From DAIOEK01 sp963708715 (GTDB taxonomy: Bacteria > Chloroflexota > Anaerolineae > Anaerolineales > Anaerolineaceae), in assembly GCA_963708715.1 (NCBI GenBank), contig CAVPSU010000001.1:806001-870000 (forward strand): a stretch of 64,000 nucleotides of DNA, written 5' to 3'. Shown here one piece after another: positions 9,170-18,505 of this stretch. The notes below the pieces were generated by a model. That model did not search any database and was not told where the DNA came from. It saw only the letters and a list, made by a program, of their open reading frames with translations. The position numbers and the translations under genes are program-made. Position 1 is the stretch's first letter, and every line of letters starts with the position of its first letter.

Positions 9170-11167
9170 ATGAAAAAACCTGTCATTATCACATTGATCG
9201 TTGTCGCAGTTTTATTATTTTGCTGCTGTATTATCTTACTGGTAGGACTCACCTTTTGGGGCATCCGTTCCACGTCCACTCTGGCTGATTCGCAAGATGT
9301 CTCCATCCCTCCTTTTGTGAATGAACCCATGCCGACCCCACAACCTGTGCTGGAGTCTGATCTGGCAGCTTCCCGCATGATGCTGACTGAACTGGAACAA
9401 ACCCAGGTTCCCATAAGCAATCTCTATGATCTGGCTGCGCGATTGCTTGGCAAACGGGACGTTGAGATGACGATGGCAGCTCCGGTGAAAGCGTATGCCG
9501 TGGGCGATCAGCACGATTTTTGGGTCACCAATACTGACAGCCATGAATCCTTCCAAATTTCCGCAGAATTACAATACGTGACCCCTCATATCTACTATTG
9601 GATTGAAGATGGAGTGGAATTTGACAAGGATGATCTGAAACGATTATGTGAAACCTTTGAGAAAGATATTTACCCAACCGATCGCGAATTCTTCGGCACT
9701 GAATGGACCCCGGGAGTCGACAACGATCCGCATTTGTATATTGTGATGGCATCCAATGTGGGCTCAGGTATTGCCGGATACTTCTCTTCATCAGACGAAT
9801 ATAATCCCGTGGTACATGAATATAGCAACGCCCATGAGTTGTTCATGGTCAGCGCGGATAACGTGGATCTATCGGACCCCTTCACCTACGGGGTTCTGGC
9901 ACATGAATTTCAACATATGATCCATTGGTACCGCGATCTCAATGAAGATACCTGGATGAATGAAGGTTTTTCTGAGTTAGCTGTGCTTTTGAACGGGTAT
10001 GACATGGGCGGATTTGATTCCAGCTATCTCTCCATGCCCGACCTGCAATTGACGGATTGGAATCCCGGGGTAAATGAGAACACCCCTCATTATGGCGCCA
10101 GTTTTATGTTCCTCAACTATTTCTTAAATCGCTTCGGAGAAGATGCCACCAAAGCGTTGATCGCTGAGCCAGAGAACGGACTGGTAAGTGTCGATAAAGT
10201 ACTGGTTGATCTGAATGAAAAGGATCCCGAATCGGGCAAACAGATTAGTGCAGATGATCTGTTCGCAGATTGGGCGGTTACGAACAGTATCAATGATTCA
10301 AGTGTTGGCGATGGTAGGTTCGCATATAAGAATTACACTACACCCATCGATGCTTCCCTGACGAATGTGATCAGCACCTGTCCGATCGGCAACTATCCCA
10401 ATACTGTTTCACAATATGGTGTGGATTATTTCCAAATCACTTGCACTGGGAATTGGACTCTCGATTTCCAGGGTCAGCGATTGACCTCAATTCTGGATAC
10501 CGACGCTTTCTCCGGAGATTATGCCTTTTGGTCCAACAAAGGCGATGAATCGGATATGACACTCACCCGTCCATTCAACCTCACAGACGTCACCGGTACT
10601 GTCACACTGACGTATAAAACCTGGTATGACCTGGAAGAAGATTTCGATTATTTGTATGTGGAAGTGTCTACTGATGGACAAAATTGGGATATCATCCAGA
10701 CGCCCGGCGGAACAGACAAAGACCTTTCCGGAAACAGTTATGGCTGGGGGTACAATGCAACTTCCGGTGGGTGGATCGAAGAATCGGTAGACCTGTCTGA
10801 CTATGCTGGAGAGAAAATTCAACTCCGGTTTGAATACATCACCGATGCGGCAGTTAACGGGGAAGGGTTCATGGTCGATGATATTCAGATACCCGAATTA
10901 AGCTACAAGGAAGATTTTGAGAATGGTAATGGCGATTGGCAGCCTGCTGGTTTTTTACGCATTCATAATCATCTCCCCCAAACGTATCGCATATCGCTTA
11001 TTCAAACCGGGAAAGATGGCACAACCGTCACACCAATGGTATTGGATGAAAACCAAAAAGGTAGTTTAAACCTATCCATCGCCAAAGGACAATCGGCGAC
11101 ACTTGTCGTTAGCGGAACAACCCGGTTCACCCGGCAACCAGCGGAGTACATATTCAGGTTAAAATAA
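9170..11167 (+). CDS. Membrane-anchored zinc metalloprotease with immune-inhibitor-A-like C-terminal domain
   Basis: This 665-residue protein has an N-terminal hydrophobic anchor (about residues 4-30, with three consecutive Cys). Residues about 100-370 are a zinc protease domain: HEFQH at 245-249 supplies two His ligands and the catalytic Glu, and WMNEGFSE places the third ligand Glu at about 265. This resembles the M6/M30-like gluzincin arrangement. Residues about 440-580 resemble the MAM-like or jelly-roll domain of immune inhibitor A peptidases (W-x-x-K-G-D-x-S-D, then an aromatic V-D-D-I segment). The predicted location is the outer face of the cell, degrading extracellular protein. A strong terminator follows. 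It probably forms a secretion pair with the preceding lipoprotein. Confidence 0.8.
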   Translation: MKKPVIITLIVVAVLLFCCCIILLVGLTFWGIRSTSTLADSQDVSIPPFVNEPMPTPQPVLESDLAASRMMLTELEQTQVPISNLYDLAARLLGKRDVEMTMAAPVKAYAVGDQHDFWVTNTDSHESFQISAELQYVTPHIYYWIEDGVEFDKDDLKRLCETFEKDIYPTDREFFGTEWTPGVDNDPHLYIVMASNVGSGIAGYFSSSDEYNPVVHEYSNAHELFMVSADNVDLSDPFTYGVLAHEFQHMIHWYRDLNEDTWMNEGFSELAVLLNGYDMGGFDSSYLSMPDLQLTDWNPGVNENTPHYGASFMFLNYFLNRFGEDATKALIAEPENGLVSVDKVLVDLNEKDPESGKQISADDLFADWAVTNSINDSSVGDGRFAYKNYTTPIDASLTNVISTCPIGNYPNTVSQYGVDYFQITCTGNWTLDFQGQRLTSILDTDAFSGDYAFWSNKGDESDMTLTRPFNLTDVTGTVTLTYKTWYDLEEDFDYLYVEVSTDGQNWDIIQTPGGTDKDLSGNSYGWGYNATSGGWIEESVDLSDYAGEKIQLRFEYITDAAVNGEGFMVDDIQIPELSYKEDFENGNGDWQPAGFLRIHNHLPQTYRISLIQTGKDGTTVTPMVLDENQKGSLNLSIAKGQSATLVVSGTTRFTRQPAEYIFRLK

Positions 11168-11178
11168 TAGGTAACGGA

Positions 11179-11227
11179 CAAAACAGCCTCTTGGAATCTA
11201 AACACAGATTCCACGGGGCTGTTTTTG
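11179..11227 (+). terminator. Rho-independent terminator after the metalloprotease
   Basis: CAAAACAGCC and GGCTGTTTTTG pair around a second inner arm (GGAATCT / AGATTCC), followed by a T run. The A run on the left arm also gives a T run on the other strand, so it may also stop transcription of the convergent YtxH gene. Confidence 0.85.
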
Positions 11228-11241
11228 TGACCAAGTATTGA

Positions 11242-11451
11242 TTAACCGTTCCGGAGTGTTTCCAACTGGACGGTTAATTCTTTTCGGCGATCGGATGCCG
11301 CTTGCTGCACTTCATCCTTTAGCTCTGCGACGGATTGTTTTAACTTACCCTGAAAGTCCTGTCCGGACGAAGGAGCCAGTAACAGCGCGAGAGTTGCGCC
11401 AACCAGTCCGCCCACCATCGCTCCGCATAAAAAACTGACCATTTTTCTCAT
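11242..11451 (-). CDS. YtxH-domain small membrane protein
   Basis: This 69-residue protein has one glycine-rich membrane helix (CGAMVGGLVGATLALLLAP) directly followed by SSGQDFQGKLK and an amphipathic, charged C-terminal helix. That is the standard architecture of YtxH-like proteins, which are common in Firmicutes and Chloroflexota and often stress-related, although their molecular role is not established. A GAGGG-like element lies upstream of the ATG at 11451. It is transcribed convergently with the metalloprotease. Confidence 0.85.
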   Translation of the reverse strand: MRKMVSFLCGAMVGGLVGATLALLLAPSSGQDFQGKLKQSVAELKDEVQQAASDRRKELTVQLETLRNG

Positions 11452-11556
11452 CTTACCCTCCTACGGTTGTGTTATTCGTTTATTATAAAAAATCTGAACA
11501 TCTGATGCAAGCTTCTGCGTCACTCAATATACGCCGAGGAGACAGAATAATTGCAT

Positions 11557-12543
11557 CTAACGCAATCTAGTTGCCCATTTCAGTCTAATGAAAACAGCTG
11601 GAGCCCCGGCAGTAATCCAGGCTCCTACCAGCGCATAGCGAAATAAACGAAAAGCGAATGCAACCAGGGTGACACCATCCGGGAATACCTGATCTAACCC
11701 CAACCAGATGATTCCGGTCACTATGACGCCAAGCAAAAAGCGATATAACTGTTGGATTCCTGTCCCCCGAGCATCGAAACCGCCTCGGTGTGAAAGCCAA
11801 ACAGCACCTACTCCAACCCCCAACCAGATCCCAGCAGTAGTAATGAATCCAGTTATGTCATATGGTTCAGGCATCAAGACCGATCCATTCCGTACAGCGG
11901 TATCGATCCAACTTTGGGGGATCTGCCATGTACCTATGGTTAATAAGGGCAACAGGCAGATTACTATCCAGAGCAGGGTAGTAAAGATGACGATCAGGTA
12001 TTGGGTACTTGCAAGTCTGGAGGAGAACCATCGGGTTACTGGTTGGTCCAGTTTTACGAATGCCAAGAGTAGTAATCCACCAAAAAACCAGCCCGTCAGA
12101 ACATCGCTCAGGAAATGCATACCCAGATACAACCGCGAAATCCCGACCAACAGGATGAGAAAGATACTTACCCTCGTGATCCAGACCTGCTTCACACCGA
12201 GAGCGAAACGGCCAAAAATACTACTCGTATTCATCGCATGACCGGAAGGCATCCCAAAAGATGATTCAACTGAATAGGGCTGTACACGGGCGTCGATCCA
12301 GTAAGGTCGTGGAGAATGGAAGAGGACCTTTAAAATTCCATTGAGTTGTACGCTGCTGATCAAAATCAACCCTACCCTGAGACCGAGGGCATAATCCACA
12401 CACCAGATCAAGACCGGCATAAAGAAAATGAAGAATTGTTCACTCCCCAGGGTGGTGATCGCCTGCATGGGAGCTACCAGCCAAGTTCCCAAGTTTTGAA
12501 AAAATAGGTTGATATCGATCTCGACCGGCCAGATCTGCGCCAT
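11557..12543 (-). CDS. PAP2-superfamily membrane phosphatase
   Basis: This roughly 328-residue polytopic protein carries all three parts of the acid-phosphatase signature: K-x6-R-P (KVLFHSPRP), PSGHAMNT, and R-L-Y-L-G-x-H-F-x-x-D. The enzyme dephosphorylates lipid phosphates such as undecaprenyl diphosphate or phosphatidic acid at the outer face of the membrane. The start at 12543 is preferred over an upstream ATG at 12588 because GGGAGGG lies just before it and the upstream choice would run into the promoter zone of the divergent gene. Extra membrane segments follow the PAP2 core at the C-terminus. Confidence 0.85.
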   Translation of the reverse strand: MAQIWPVEIDINLFFQNLGTWLVAPMQAITTLGSEQFFIFFMPVLIWCVDYALGLRVGLILISSVQLNGILKVLFHSPRPYWIDARVQPYSVESSFGMPSGHAMNTSSIFGRFALGVKQVWITRVSIFLILLVGISRLYLGMHFLSDVLTGWFFGGLLLLAFVKLDQPVTRWFSSRLASTQYLIVIFTTLLWIVICLLPLLTIGTWQIPQSWIDTAVRNGSVLMPEPYDITGFITTAGIWLGVGVGAVWLSHRGGFDARGTGIQQLYRFLLGVIVTGIIWLGLDQVFPDGVTLVAFAFRLFRYALVGAWITAGAPAVFIRLKWATRLR

Positions 12544-12559
12544 AAACCCTCCCGTGAGG

Positions 12560-12589
12560 TTGACTAGGTTATGGGTATCATTGTACACT
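12560..12589 (+). promoter_or_regulatory. Putative promoter of the transglutaminase-core gene
   Basis: TTGACT at 12560-12565 and TACACT at 12584-12589 are 18 bases apart. The predicted start of transcription coincides with the ATG at 12596, and no ribosome-binding site is present, so this is a candidate leaderless mRNA. Confidence 0.4.
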
Positions 12590-12595
12590 CAAAAA

Positions 12596-14929
12596 ATGGC
12601 GATAGATAAGCGGGCATCCGCATCCACCCGCTGGCTGGATTGGATTTCCCTTTTCCTGCTCCTGGCGTTATTAACGATCATTACCTACCGGCTGGCAGCA
12701 ACCGGCTGGGTTTTAGACATGGTCAAGATCCAGAATATACTGCCTTTCGCCTGTATTCTGGGAGCATGGATAGGCTTCTCCCGGTTCACCTGGCGGCTCG
12801 CTCTGACGGTGGGTTTCATTTATGGTTTAGTTGCAGTATTTTGGCTCATCGGCAATATATTTCACCCAACCGGTCTTTGGATTTTCCGTATGAAGGAAAT
12901 TTCGCTTCGGCTGGTGCTCACATGGCGAGAGATACAGACTGGACATCCTGCGGTTGATCCGATCCTGTTCTATGTTCTTGCTGCCGTAATCGTGTGGATA
13001 TTGGCGTATAGTGGAGCTTACTTAATGGTGAGAAGGGGTGTAACCTGGCCTTTTCTCGTCCCCGGGATGACCTTATTCTTGATCATAGACCGCTATGATC
13101 TATTCTATCGAAATCGAAGCATCCTCTACCTTGCATTCAGCTTAATTGCGATAATCATCATCGCTCGGATGTACCTTTTGCATCAAAGGAGGTCATGGAG
13201 CGGCATGGGTTCAGAAAACGCTGCAGAAGCCGAGCTTGATCTGACCCGGATCACGGTCATCTTAACCCTGGCTCTTGTCATTTCCATTTCGCTCCTCCCG
13301 GGTGCCGCAACCCCATATGATCCAGCTGAACAAACCTTGAATAACTCAAGCCAGACCTGGGGAAGAATCCGGCGTCAGTTAGCCAATCTATTTGCACCCC
13401 TTAAAAGCTCTTCGGGTTTTGGAACAGGTTATTATTCAGACGAGCTTCCACTCGGAACCAATGCCAATCAGTCCGAAGAACCCGCACTGGAAATCAAGAC
13501 CAGTATCACAAGACCAGAAGAGTACCGTTTTTTTTGGCGAGCCCGTACATACGATTATTACAGTAACGGCACCTGGAGCAGTTCTGCTGAAGCCTTGCAT
13601 TCAGAAGATCTAGCAGCCATGGCTCTGCAAAAGCCGGATTGGCTGAGCAGCGAGGAACAGACATTCAACATCACGATTCGATTAGATAACGTCGGGATGC
13701 TTTATACAGAACAAAATCCACATCAAACCAGCGTGTCAGTCGAGCAATTTACCTACCCAAATAACCATCTATTTCAGGACATAGATCGTCTTGAAGCGAA
13801 TTCTGTTTTAAGCTTTGGAGAAAAATACAGTTTTAAGAGCGATTTGGCACGTCCGGGTGTATTGCAACTTATGGAAGTCCAACCAATTGATCTAAAAGAT
13901 TTTCCGCAGGAATATTTACAGTTACCGATCAATTTACCAGCCCGGGTGACCCAACTGGCAAATCAACTGACAGTTTCGAAACCCACCTCATATGAAAAAG
14001 TGCAGGCAATCGTGGGGTATTTACGGAGTCAGATGCAATACCGAACATCCGTTGACCCAGCTCCCCTTGGTCACGATCCAGTGGATTATTTCCTTTTTGA
14101 CTCCAAAGCTGGTTTTTGCAATTATTATGCGACTTCTGCTGTGATACTTTTGCGTTCCTTAGGTATACCCTCCAGGATAGTCGTTGGGTTTTCTGAGGGT
14201 GATTATGACGATGAAACTGGAACTTATACTGTCAGAATGAAAGATTCCCATGCGTGGCCTGAGGTATTCTTCAATGGATACGGTTGGATCCCATTTGAGC
14301 CGACCTCAATCCAGGCGGAATATGTCCTTCCCGAAACACGTCCGGACCAACCTCTTCTGCAAGATACTCCAGTGGCAACTGGGGCGCTAACATCCGGGAC
14401 AGGTATAATCAGCACTCCATCAGGAAATAATTCACGCGATGTGGCAAAAGATGAAGATCCTGGAATTATCGAAGAGAACCAACCAGTAACCCGGCCGATT
14501 TTTTGGATATTTCCAACAATCCTTCTCGTATTGGCAGGCATATATTGGATCTTGTATTCATCGCCAATATTAATCAGGATAGTCCAAACATTGAAATGGA
14601 TCCATATATCCATACCCGGAATAGCAACCTGGTCAAGTGGATTGAACCTGACTTCCAAAATGGATCGCGCAATATTACTGCCAGAGCTTGCACTGGTTCT
14701 GGGAGGCTTGGAAATAGATCCGTTCCAGACACCTCGTGAGCGATTCGTCAGATGGCGATCTCTCTTCCCTGAAATTCGGCAAAATGTGGATATACTATCC
14801 AATGAGTATGAACAAACCATATTTCGAGACCATCAAAAAAATGAGACCAATAGTATCGCGATCAGTCAAAAAATATACCAATATATGCTGCCGAGAATGA
14901 TATTCCGCCGATTACGGATGAAATGGTAA
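12596..14929 (+). CDS. TgpA-like membrane protein with transglutaminase-core domain
   Basis: This 777-residue protein has about six N-terminal membrane segments, a large extracytoplasmic region and one more membrane helix near residue 635, followed by a cytoplasmic tail. The transglutaminase-like core is clear: GFCNYYATSAVILLR with Cys near 508, DSHAWPEVFF with His near 552, and GWIPFEPT. This matches the DUF3488/TgpA group, cysteine-protease-fold enzymes of uncertain physiological role. A frame extending upstream to 12509 exists, but it overlaps the divergent promoter region and is not typical of the family. The stop overlaps the start of the cyclase gene (ATGGTAA), so the two are translationally coupled. 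Confidence 0.82.
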   Translation: MAIDKRASASTRWLDWISLFLLLALLTIITYRLAATGWVLDMVKIQNILPFACILGAWIGFSRFTWRLALTVGFIYGLVAVFWLIGNIFHPTGLWIFRMKEISLRLVLTWREIQTGHPAVDPILFYVLAAVIVWILAYSGAYLMVRRGVTWPFLVPGMTLFLIIDRYDLFYRNRSILYLAFSLIAIIIIARMYLLHQRRSWSGMGSENAAEAELDLTRITVILTLALVISISLLPGAATPYDPAEQTLNNSSQTWGRIRRQLANLFAPLKSSSGFGTGYYSDELPLGTNANQSEEPALEIKTSITRPEEYRFFWRARTYDYYSNGTWSSSAEALHSEDLAAMALQKPDWLSSEEQTFNITIRLDNVGMLYTEQNPHQTSVSVEQFTYPNNHLFQDIDRLEANSVLSFGEKYSFKSDLARPGVLQLMEVQPIDLKDFPQEYLQLPINLPARVTQLANQLTVSKPTSYEKVQAIVGYLRSQMQYRTSVDPAPLGHDPVDYFLFDSKAGFCNYYATSAVILLRSLGIPSRIVVGFSEGDYDDETGTYTVRMKDSHAWPEVFFNGYGWIPFEPTSIQAEYVLPETRPDQPLLQDTPVATGALTSGTGIISTPSGNNSRDVAKDEDPGIIEENQPVTRPIFWIFPTILLVLAGIYWILYSSPILIRIVQTLKWIHISIPGIATWSSGLNLTSKMDRAILLPELALVLGGLEIDPFQTPRERFVRWRSLFPEIRQNVDILSNEYEQTIFRDHQKNETNSIAISQKIYQYMLPRMIFRRLRMKW

Positions 14930-16722
14930 ACAAAATGGAACCTGCAACCCAATCTCTCCTCGATGACCTGGATATATTAACTCATAATCTCGATGATCTT
15001 CAAATCTCGATCACGCGCTCCTCCATTCATATACTCGCGCCATCCGTCTCGGATACAGTTGAGATTCTTCGCAAACAGGCGGAAACCATCAGCACCGATA
15101 TCCGTCAACTTGAACCTGCCTTATCAAAAATGCGGGCTCTGACTGAGACATCTCAGGTATTGAATTCTTCGTTGGATACACAGGTAGTTCTTCAGAATGT
15201 TTTGGACACGATGATCCAATTGACCGGTGCAGAACGTGGTTTTCTGATGTTGAAAGACAACCAGGGTCAGATGAAGAGTCACCTTGCTCGTAATTGGGAG
15301 CATGATTCAATCACTGAATCCGAGCTGCAAATTAGCCAGACAATTATTCAGCGTGTCCTTAGCGATAACCAGCCGGTTTTGACCACCAACGCCAGTGAAG
15401 ATCCCCGGTTTTTGAATCAAGAAAGTGTGATGGCGTTCAACCTTCGTTCTGTCTTATGTGTTCCTTTGAAGGTCAAAGGGAATCTGGTGGGGGTAATCTA
15501 TACCGATCATCGGATTCAAGATGGGATCTTTACTGAAACCGACCGGGATACGCTGATGACATTCACAAATCAGGCGGGAATTGCGCTTGAGAATGCACGT
15601 CTCTATACATCCATCCAACAGAGCTTGCAAGAAGTGACCACTTTGAAGAATCTGATGGAGAGCGTATTTAAATCGATCAATAGCGGCGTCATCACTACTG
15701 ATGAAAGGAACAGAATTATCTTTTGTAATCTGGCAGCCAGGCGTCTATTACAGGTAACACCTGGGATCAATTTGCTTCAGCATTTGCAGACCTCATTACC
15801 TGATCTGGCAGATGAGATCTCTCCTTACTGGAAACTGGTGCAAGAGACGGAAAAACCTATCAACGCGGTTGAGATGAACCCGTTCTCCGTCGAACGCGGT
15901 TCACTGGATTTGAGAATCTCATTGGCACCGCTGCGCGATTCGCACCTGCAAAAGGTGCGTGGTATGACAGTGGTTTTAGACGACCAGACCGAAACTACCC
16001 GATTGAAGGCGAAGCAGCGTTTGTTCGAAAAGATGGTCAGCCCGGCTGTCATTCATCAGTTGGATCCGGATGCCATCCACTTTGGCGGTAGTAAATCGAT
16101 TCTGACGATACTTTTTGCAGACATATCCGGCTTCACAACGCTGGGCGAGACTGTTTCACCGGAAACACTTGTATCCATTGTTAACTGTTACCTTTCGATG
16201 GCTGCGGAAGTGGTGCTAGAGGAAGGTGGAACCATTGATAAATTTTTGGGGGATTCCATTATGGCCTGGTTCAATGCTCCATTAGCTCAACCAGACCATG
16301 CCCTGCGAGCCGCGCGGACTGCTTTGCGGATTCGAGAAGCCTTGCCCCAAATCCACTGCACCCTTCCCGAAGGGTACAGACTTGATTTTTCGATTGGAAT
16401 TCATACCGGAGATGCAGTCCTCGGATTGATCGGTTCAGAAAAACGAATGGAATATACCGCCATTGGGGATAGTGTCAATATCACAAAAAGATTACAAGAA
16501 GCTGCTCAACCATCGCAAATTATTCTTTCCGGGCATACCTTGAAAGAAATTCAGACGATTGTCAGGTTCAATCACCTGGATCCGCTTCTCTTACGCGGAA
16601 GACGTGAAGCAATGGAAGTATATGAGTTGTTGGGATTAAAAGGACGGATATTAGAGAAGCCTCACCATCTCACGCAGAACGCCCAATCGGGCTTCTGCCA
16701 ACCCCGACAGCGTGTCAAATAG
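14923..16722 (+). CDS. GAF-PAS class III adenylate/guanylate cyclase
   Basis: This 599-residue soluble protein has an N-terminal helical region (1-75), a GAF domain (about 80-235), a PAS-like segment (about 245-360) and a class III nucleotide cyclase domain (about 385-570). The metal-binding aspartates are present: D400 in FADISGF and D444 in KFLGDSIMAWF. EYTAIGDSVNITKRL contains the conserved Asn and Arg. It should make cAMP (or cGMP) in response to a ligand or redox signal sensed by the GAF domain. An alternative ATG is at 14935. The 3' end overlaps the convergent PfkB-like gene by 72 bases. Confidence 0.88.
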   Translation: MVNKMEPATQSLLDDLDILTHNLDDLQISITRSSIHILAPSVSDTVEILRKQAETISTDIRQLEPALSKMRALTETSQVLNSSLDTQVVLQNVLDTMIQLTGAERGFLMLKDNQGQMKSHLARNWEHDSITESELQISQTIIQRVLSDNQPVLTTNASEDPRFLNQESVMAFNLRSVLCVPLKVKGNLVGVIYTDHRIQDGIFTETDRDTLMTFTNQAGIALENARLYTSIQQSLQEVTTLKNLMESVFKSINSGVITTDERNRIIFCNLAARRLLQVTPGINLLQHLQTSLPDLADEISPYWKLVQETEKPINAVEMNPFSVERGSLDLRISLAPLRDSHLQKVRGMTVVLDDQTETTRLKAKQRLFEKMVSPAVIHQLDPDAIHFGGSKSILTILFADISGFTTLGETVSPETLVSIVNCYLSMAAEVVLEEGGTIDKFLGDSIMAWFNAPLAQPDHALRAARTALRIREALPQIHCTLPEGYRLDFSIGIHTGDAVLGLIGSEKRMEYTAIGDSVNITKRLQEAAQPSQIILSGHTLKEIQTIVRFNHLDPLLLRGRREAMEVYELLGLKGRILEKPHHLTQNAQSGFCQPRQRVK

Positions 16723-17685
16723 ATATAAAGGATGCAATCCCTCAGATGCAATGCTCTCTGTTACCACCCCGTAGATGACTGCCTCAAGCGGATCATAGGT
16801 CTTTTGATACCCCGCTAACATTCCCCCTCCAAAGGCTGCCCGTGAAGAATGTGAATTCGTCCGATTCACGGGGTAAGACGGAATTATCCACTTATTTTTG
16901 GATGCTGATCCCACTACGATCTTTGTGCCATCGGGCTGATGTATGATCACCATTTCGCATCCCAGCCTCACCACCGCGTTTGCCATCTCAATCAAGTCGG
17001 TCGTTCGATTCCGAAAGAACAAACGCAATGAGTTTTCATCGACGATGAACGCTGTCAATCCTGACACAATTGCCGGCAGTCTATTCCAGTGCTCCGGTTG
17101 CATATACGAAGAATGCGCTTCCAGACTGATCGTTTTCACTGTCCCTGACCTCAGCACCGGTTGCAATAAGCTTTGGGTCAAATAATCCATTGGACAAAGA
17201 TGGGCAGCCGTTGCATCCAGGTATTCGCGAGGAATATCAGTTGAATGGGGCGAGGATGGCAGAATGCGTTCAATTCCAACATTATTCTCTCGGATAGGTT
17301 TGTAATTTAGAAGAATGGAAGGGAAAGGGATAGTATGATGAGCAAAATGCCTGACAGGGTTTGACGTTTCGTACTCATCCGGCGATGTATATCCATAAAA
17401 CGCTCTGAGATCGATCAGCTCAGGAAGAATTTTTACCCCGCGCGTATCTATCTGATGTGCAGAGAGGTCGTGAAGCCACTCGCGTGGGTAATCTTCTCCT
17501 ACCCGGCAGAGCAAGCCAATCGGACCATCCCAAATTGCCATCCCCGCAGCTGCAAACGCTCCAGCGCCCCCAACAAAATCCAGGCGGGAGATGCCATCGG
17601 ATTGGATTACAAAATCCCGCTGGAGTGGTCCGGCAACCAGGTATTTTGGATGCATTTGAAGTGGAGGATAGGGAGCAAATTCCAT
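16651..17685 (-). CDS. PfkB-like protein lacking the catalytic Asp (possible pseudokinase)
   Basis: This 344-residue protein has the ribokinase/PfkB fold: VGGAGAFAAAGMAIWDGPIGLLCRVGEDY at the N-terminus, the usual substrate-lid region, and AAFGGGMLAGYQ at the C-terminus. In active PfkB kinases the segment before the last helix reads D-T-x-G-A-G-D-A-F. Here it reads S-S-R-A-A-F (residues 280-285), so both the G-A-G anion hole and the catalytic Asp are gone, replaced by S-S-R and Ala. The frame is otherwise intact, so this is not simple decay. It may bind a nucleoside or sugar without phosphorylating it. Neighbours give no pathway hint. Confidence 0.7.
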   Translation of the reverse strand: MEFAPYPPLQMHPKYLVAGPLQRDFVIQSDGISRLDFVGGAGAFAAAGMAIWDGPIGLLCRVGEDYPREWLHDLSAHQIDTRGVKILPELIDLRAFYGYTSPDEYETSNPVRHFAHHTIPFPSILLNYKPIRENNVGIERILPSSPHSTDIPREYLDATAAHLCPMDYLTQSLLQPVLRSGTVKTISLEAHSSYMQPEHWNRLPAIVSGLTAFIVDENSLRLFFRNRTTDLIEMANAVVRLGCEMVIIHQPDGTKIVVGSASKNKWIIPSYPVNRTNSHSSRAAFGGGMLAGYQKTYDPLEAVIYGVVTESIASEGLHPLYLFDTLSGLAEARLGVLREMVRLL

Positions 17686-17804
17686 ATGGAAAGAGTGACT
17701 AAGATCACATGGGGGAGTTCAATGGTTAAGGTGAGATCAAATCTCTGGGTCAATCCGAGGGATTACACACTCCAGAGGTGAACTGGTGCAGTGAGGAGTA
17801 AATC

Positions 17805-18011
17805 CTAACGATGTCCCATATCCGTGATCATCTTCAACAAGCCAACCACACTAAGTCCGATTTTGACCCCTTCGCCACTTGTCAGACGAGGTCTCTCAGA
17901 TAGTTCTTCTGTCTTTTTTATATACAGGTAGGCGGCGCCTAATCCGGTCAAAGCGCCGGCGAGGATACCAACGATCAATATTTTCGTTTTCCAACTATTG
18001 TCTGCTTCCAT
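17805..18011 (-). CDS. Small single-pass membrane protein of unknown function
   Basis: This 68-residue protein has one hydrophobic segment (about residues 10-30, rich in Gly, Ala and Leu), a basic-acidic middle and a second, weaker hydrophobic stretch. Its outline is similar to small YtxH-like or envelope proteins, but no signature could be matched. The start follows 8 bases after the membrane gene at 18020-18463, so the pair is likely one transcript. Confidence 0.5.
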   Translation of the reverse strand: MEADNSWKTKILIVGILAGALTGLGAAYLYIKKTEELSERPRLTSGEGVKIGLSVVGLLKMITDMGHR

Positions 18012-18019
18012 AATTCCTC

Positions 18020-18463
18020 TTAATCTCTCGTGTAGTGCCGAAGGCTTCTGCCCAGGCGATGGATAATTGGTTTAAACGAGGCTAATTTCGATTTCAGGTT
18101 TACCACTGGAGTGGTGGTTGCATTCGAAAGATCGCCTACCTTACGCCCAAAGTATTGTATATACACCTGTAGGAGATAGCTCATCGGTGGTAGTTTTTTG
18201 GAGATCCAATCCACCCCGAAGACCCCGATTGCGAGGAGAACTATGCTGCCAATGCCGGTCAACATAAGAATGGAAACGATGAAGATCAGCGAAATATTTG
18301 CCCATACTGCCGGCTTATCTGCCGGAGCCGCAGTTGCCATTACACCCAAAAGAACGAATAGTAATGTTCCCAGAACGATAGGCATTAAGATATGCCAAAC
18401 AAATTGGTGACGATGGATTGAGCGCGTTTCCTGGTTGACCGAATCTTGCGATTGTCTTTGCAT
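18020..18463 (-). CDS. Conserved-looking small membrane protein of unknown function
   Basis: This 147-residue protein has a polar, His/Gln-rich N-terminus and two strong membrane helices (about 25-48 and 58-85), then a basic C-terminal region in the cytoplasm. No family is recognised. It is followed closely by a 68-residue membrane protein; the pair may be envelope accessory proteins. The frame has codon use like its neighbours and no competing frame of similar quality. Confidence 0.55.
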   Translation of the reverse strand: MQRQSQDSVNQETRSIHRHQFVWHILMPIVLGTLLFVLLGVMATAAPADKPAVWANISLIFIVSILMLTGIGSIVLLAIGVFGVDWISKKLPPMSYLLQVYIQYFGRKVGDLSNATTTPVVNLKSKLASFKPIIHRLGRSLRHYTRD

Positions 18464-18505
18464 AGAATTATTGTAGCATGAGATATTTCGGATGGATGGG
18501 TTTTG

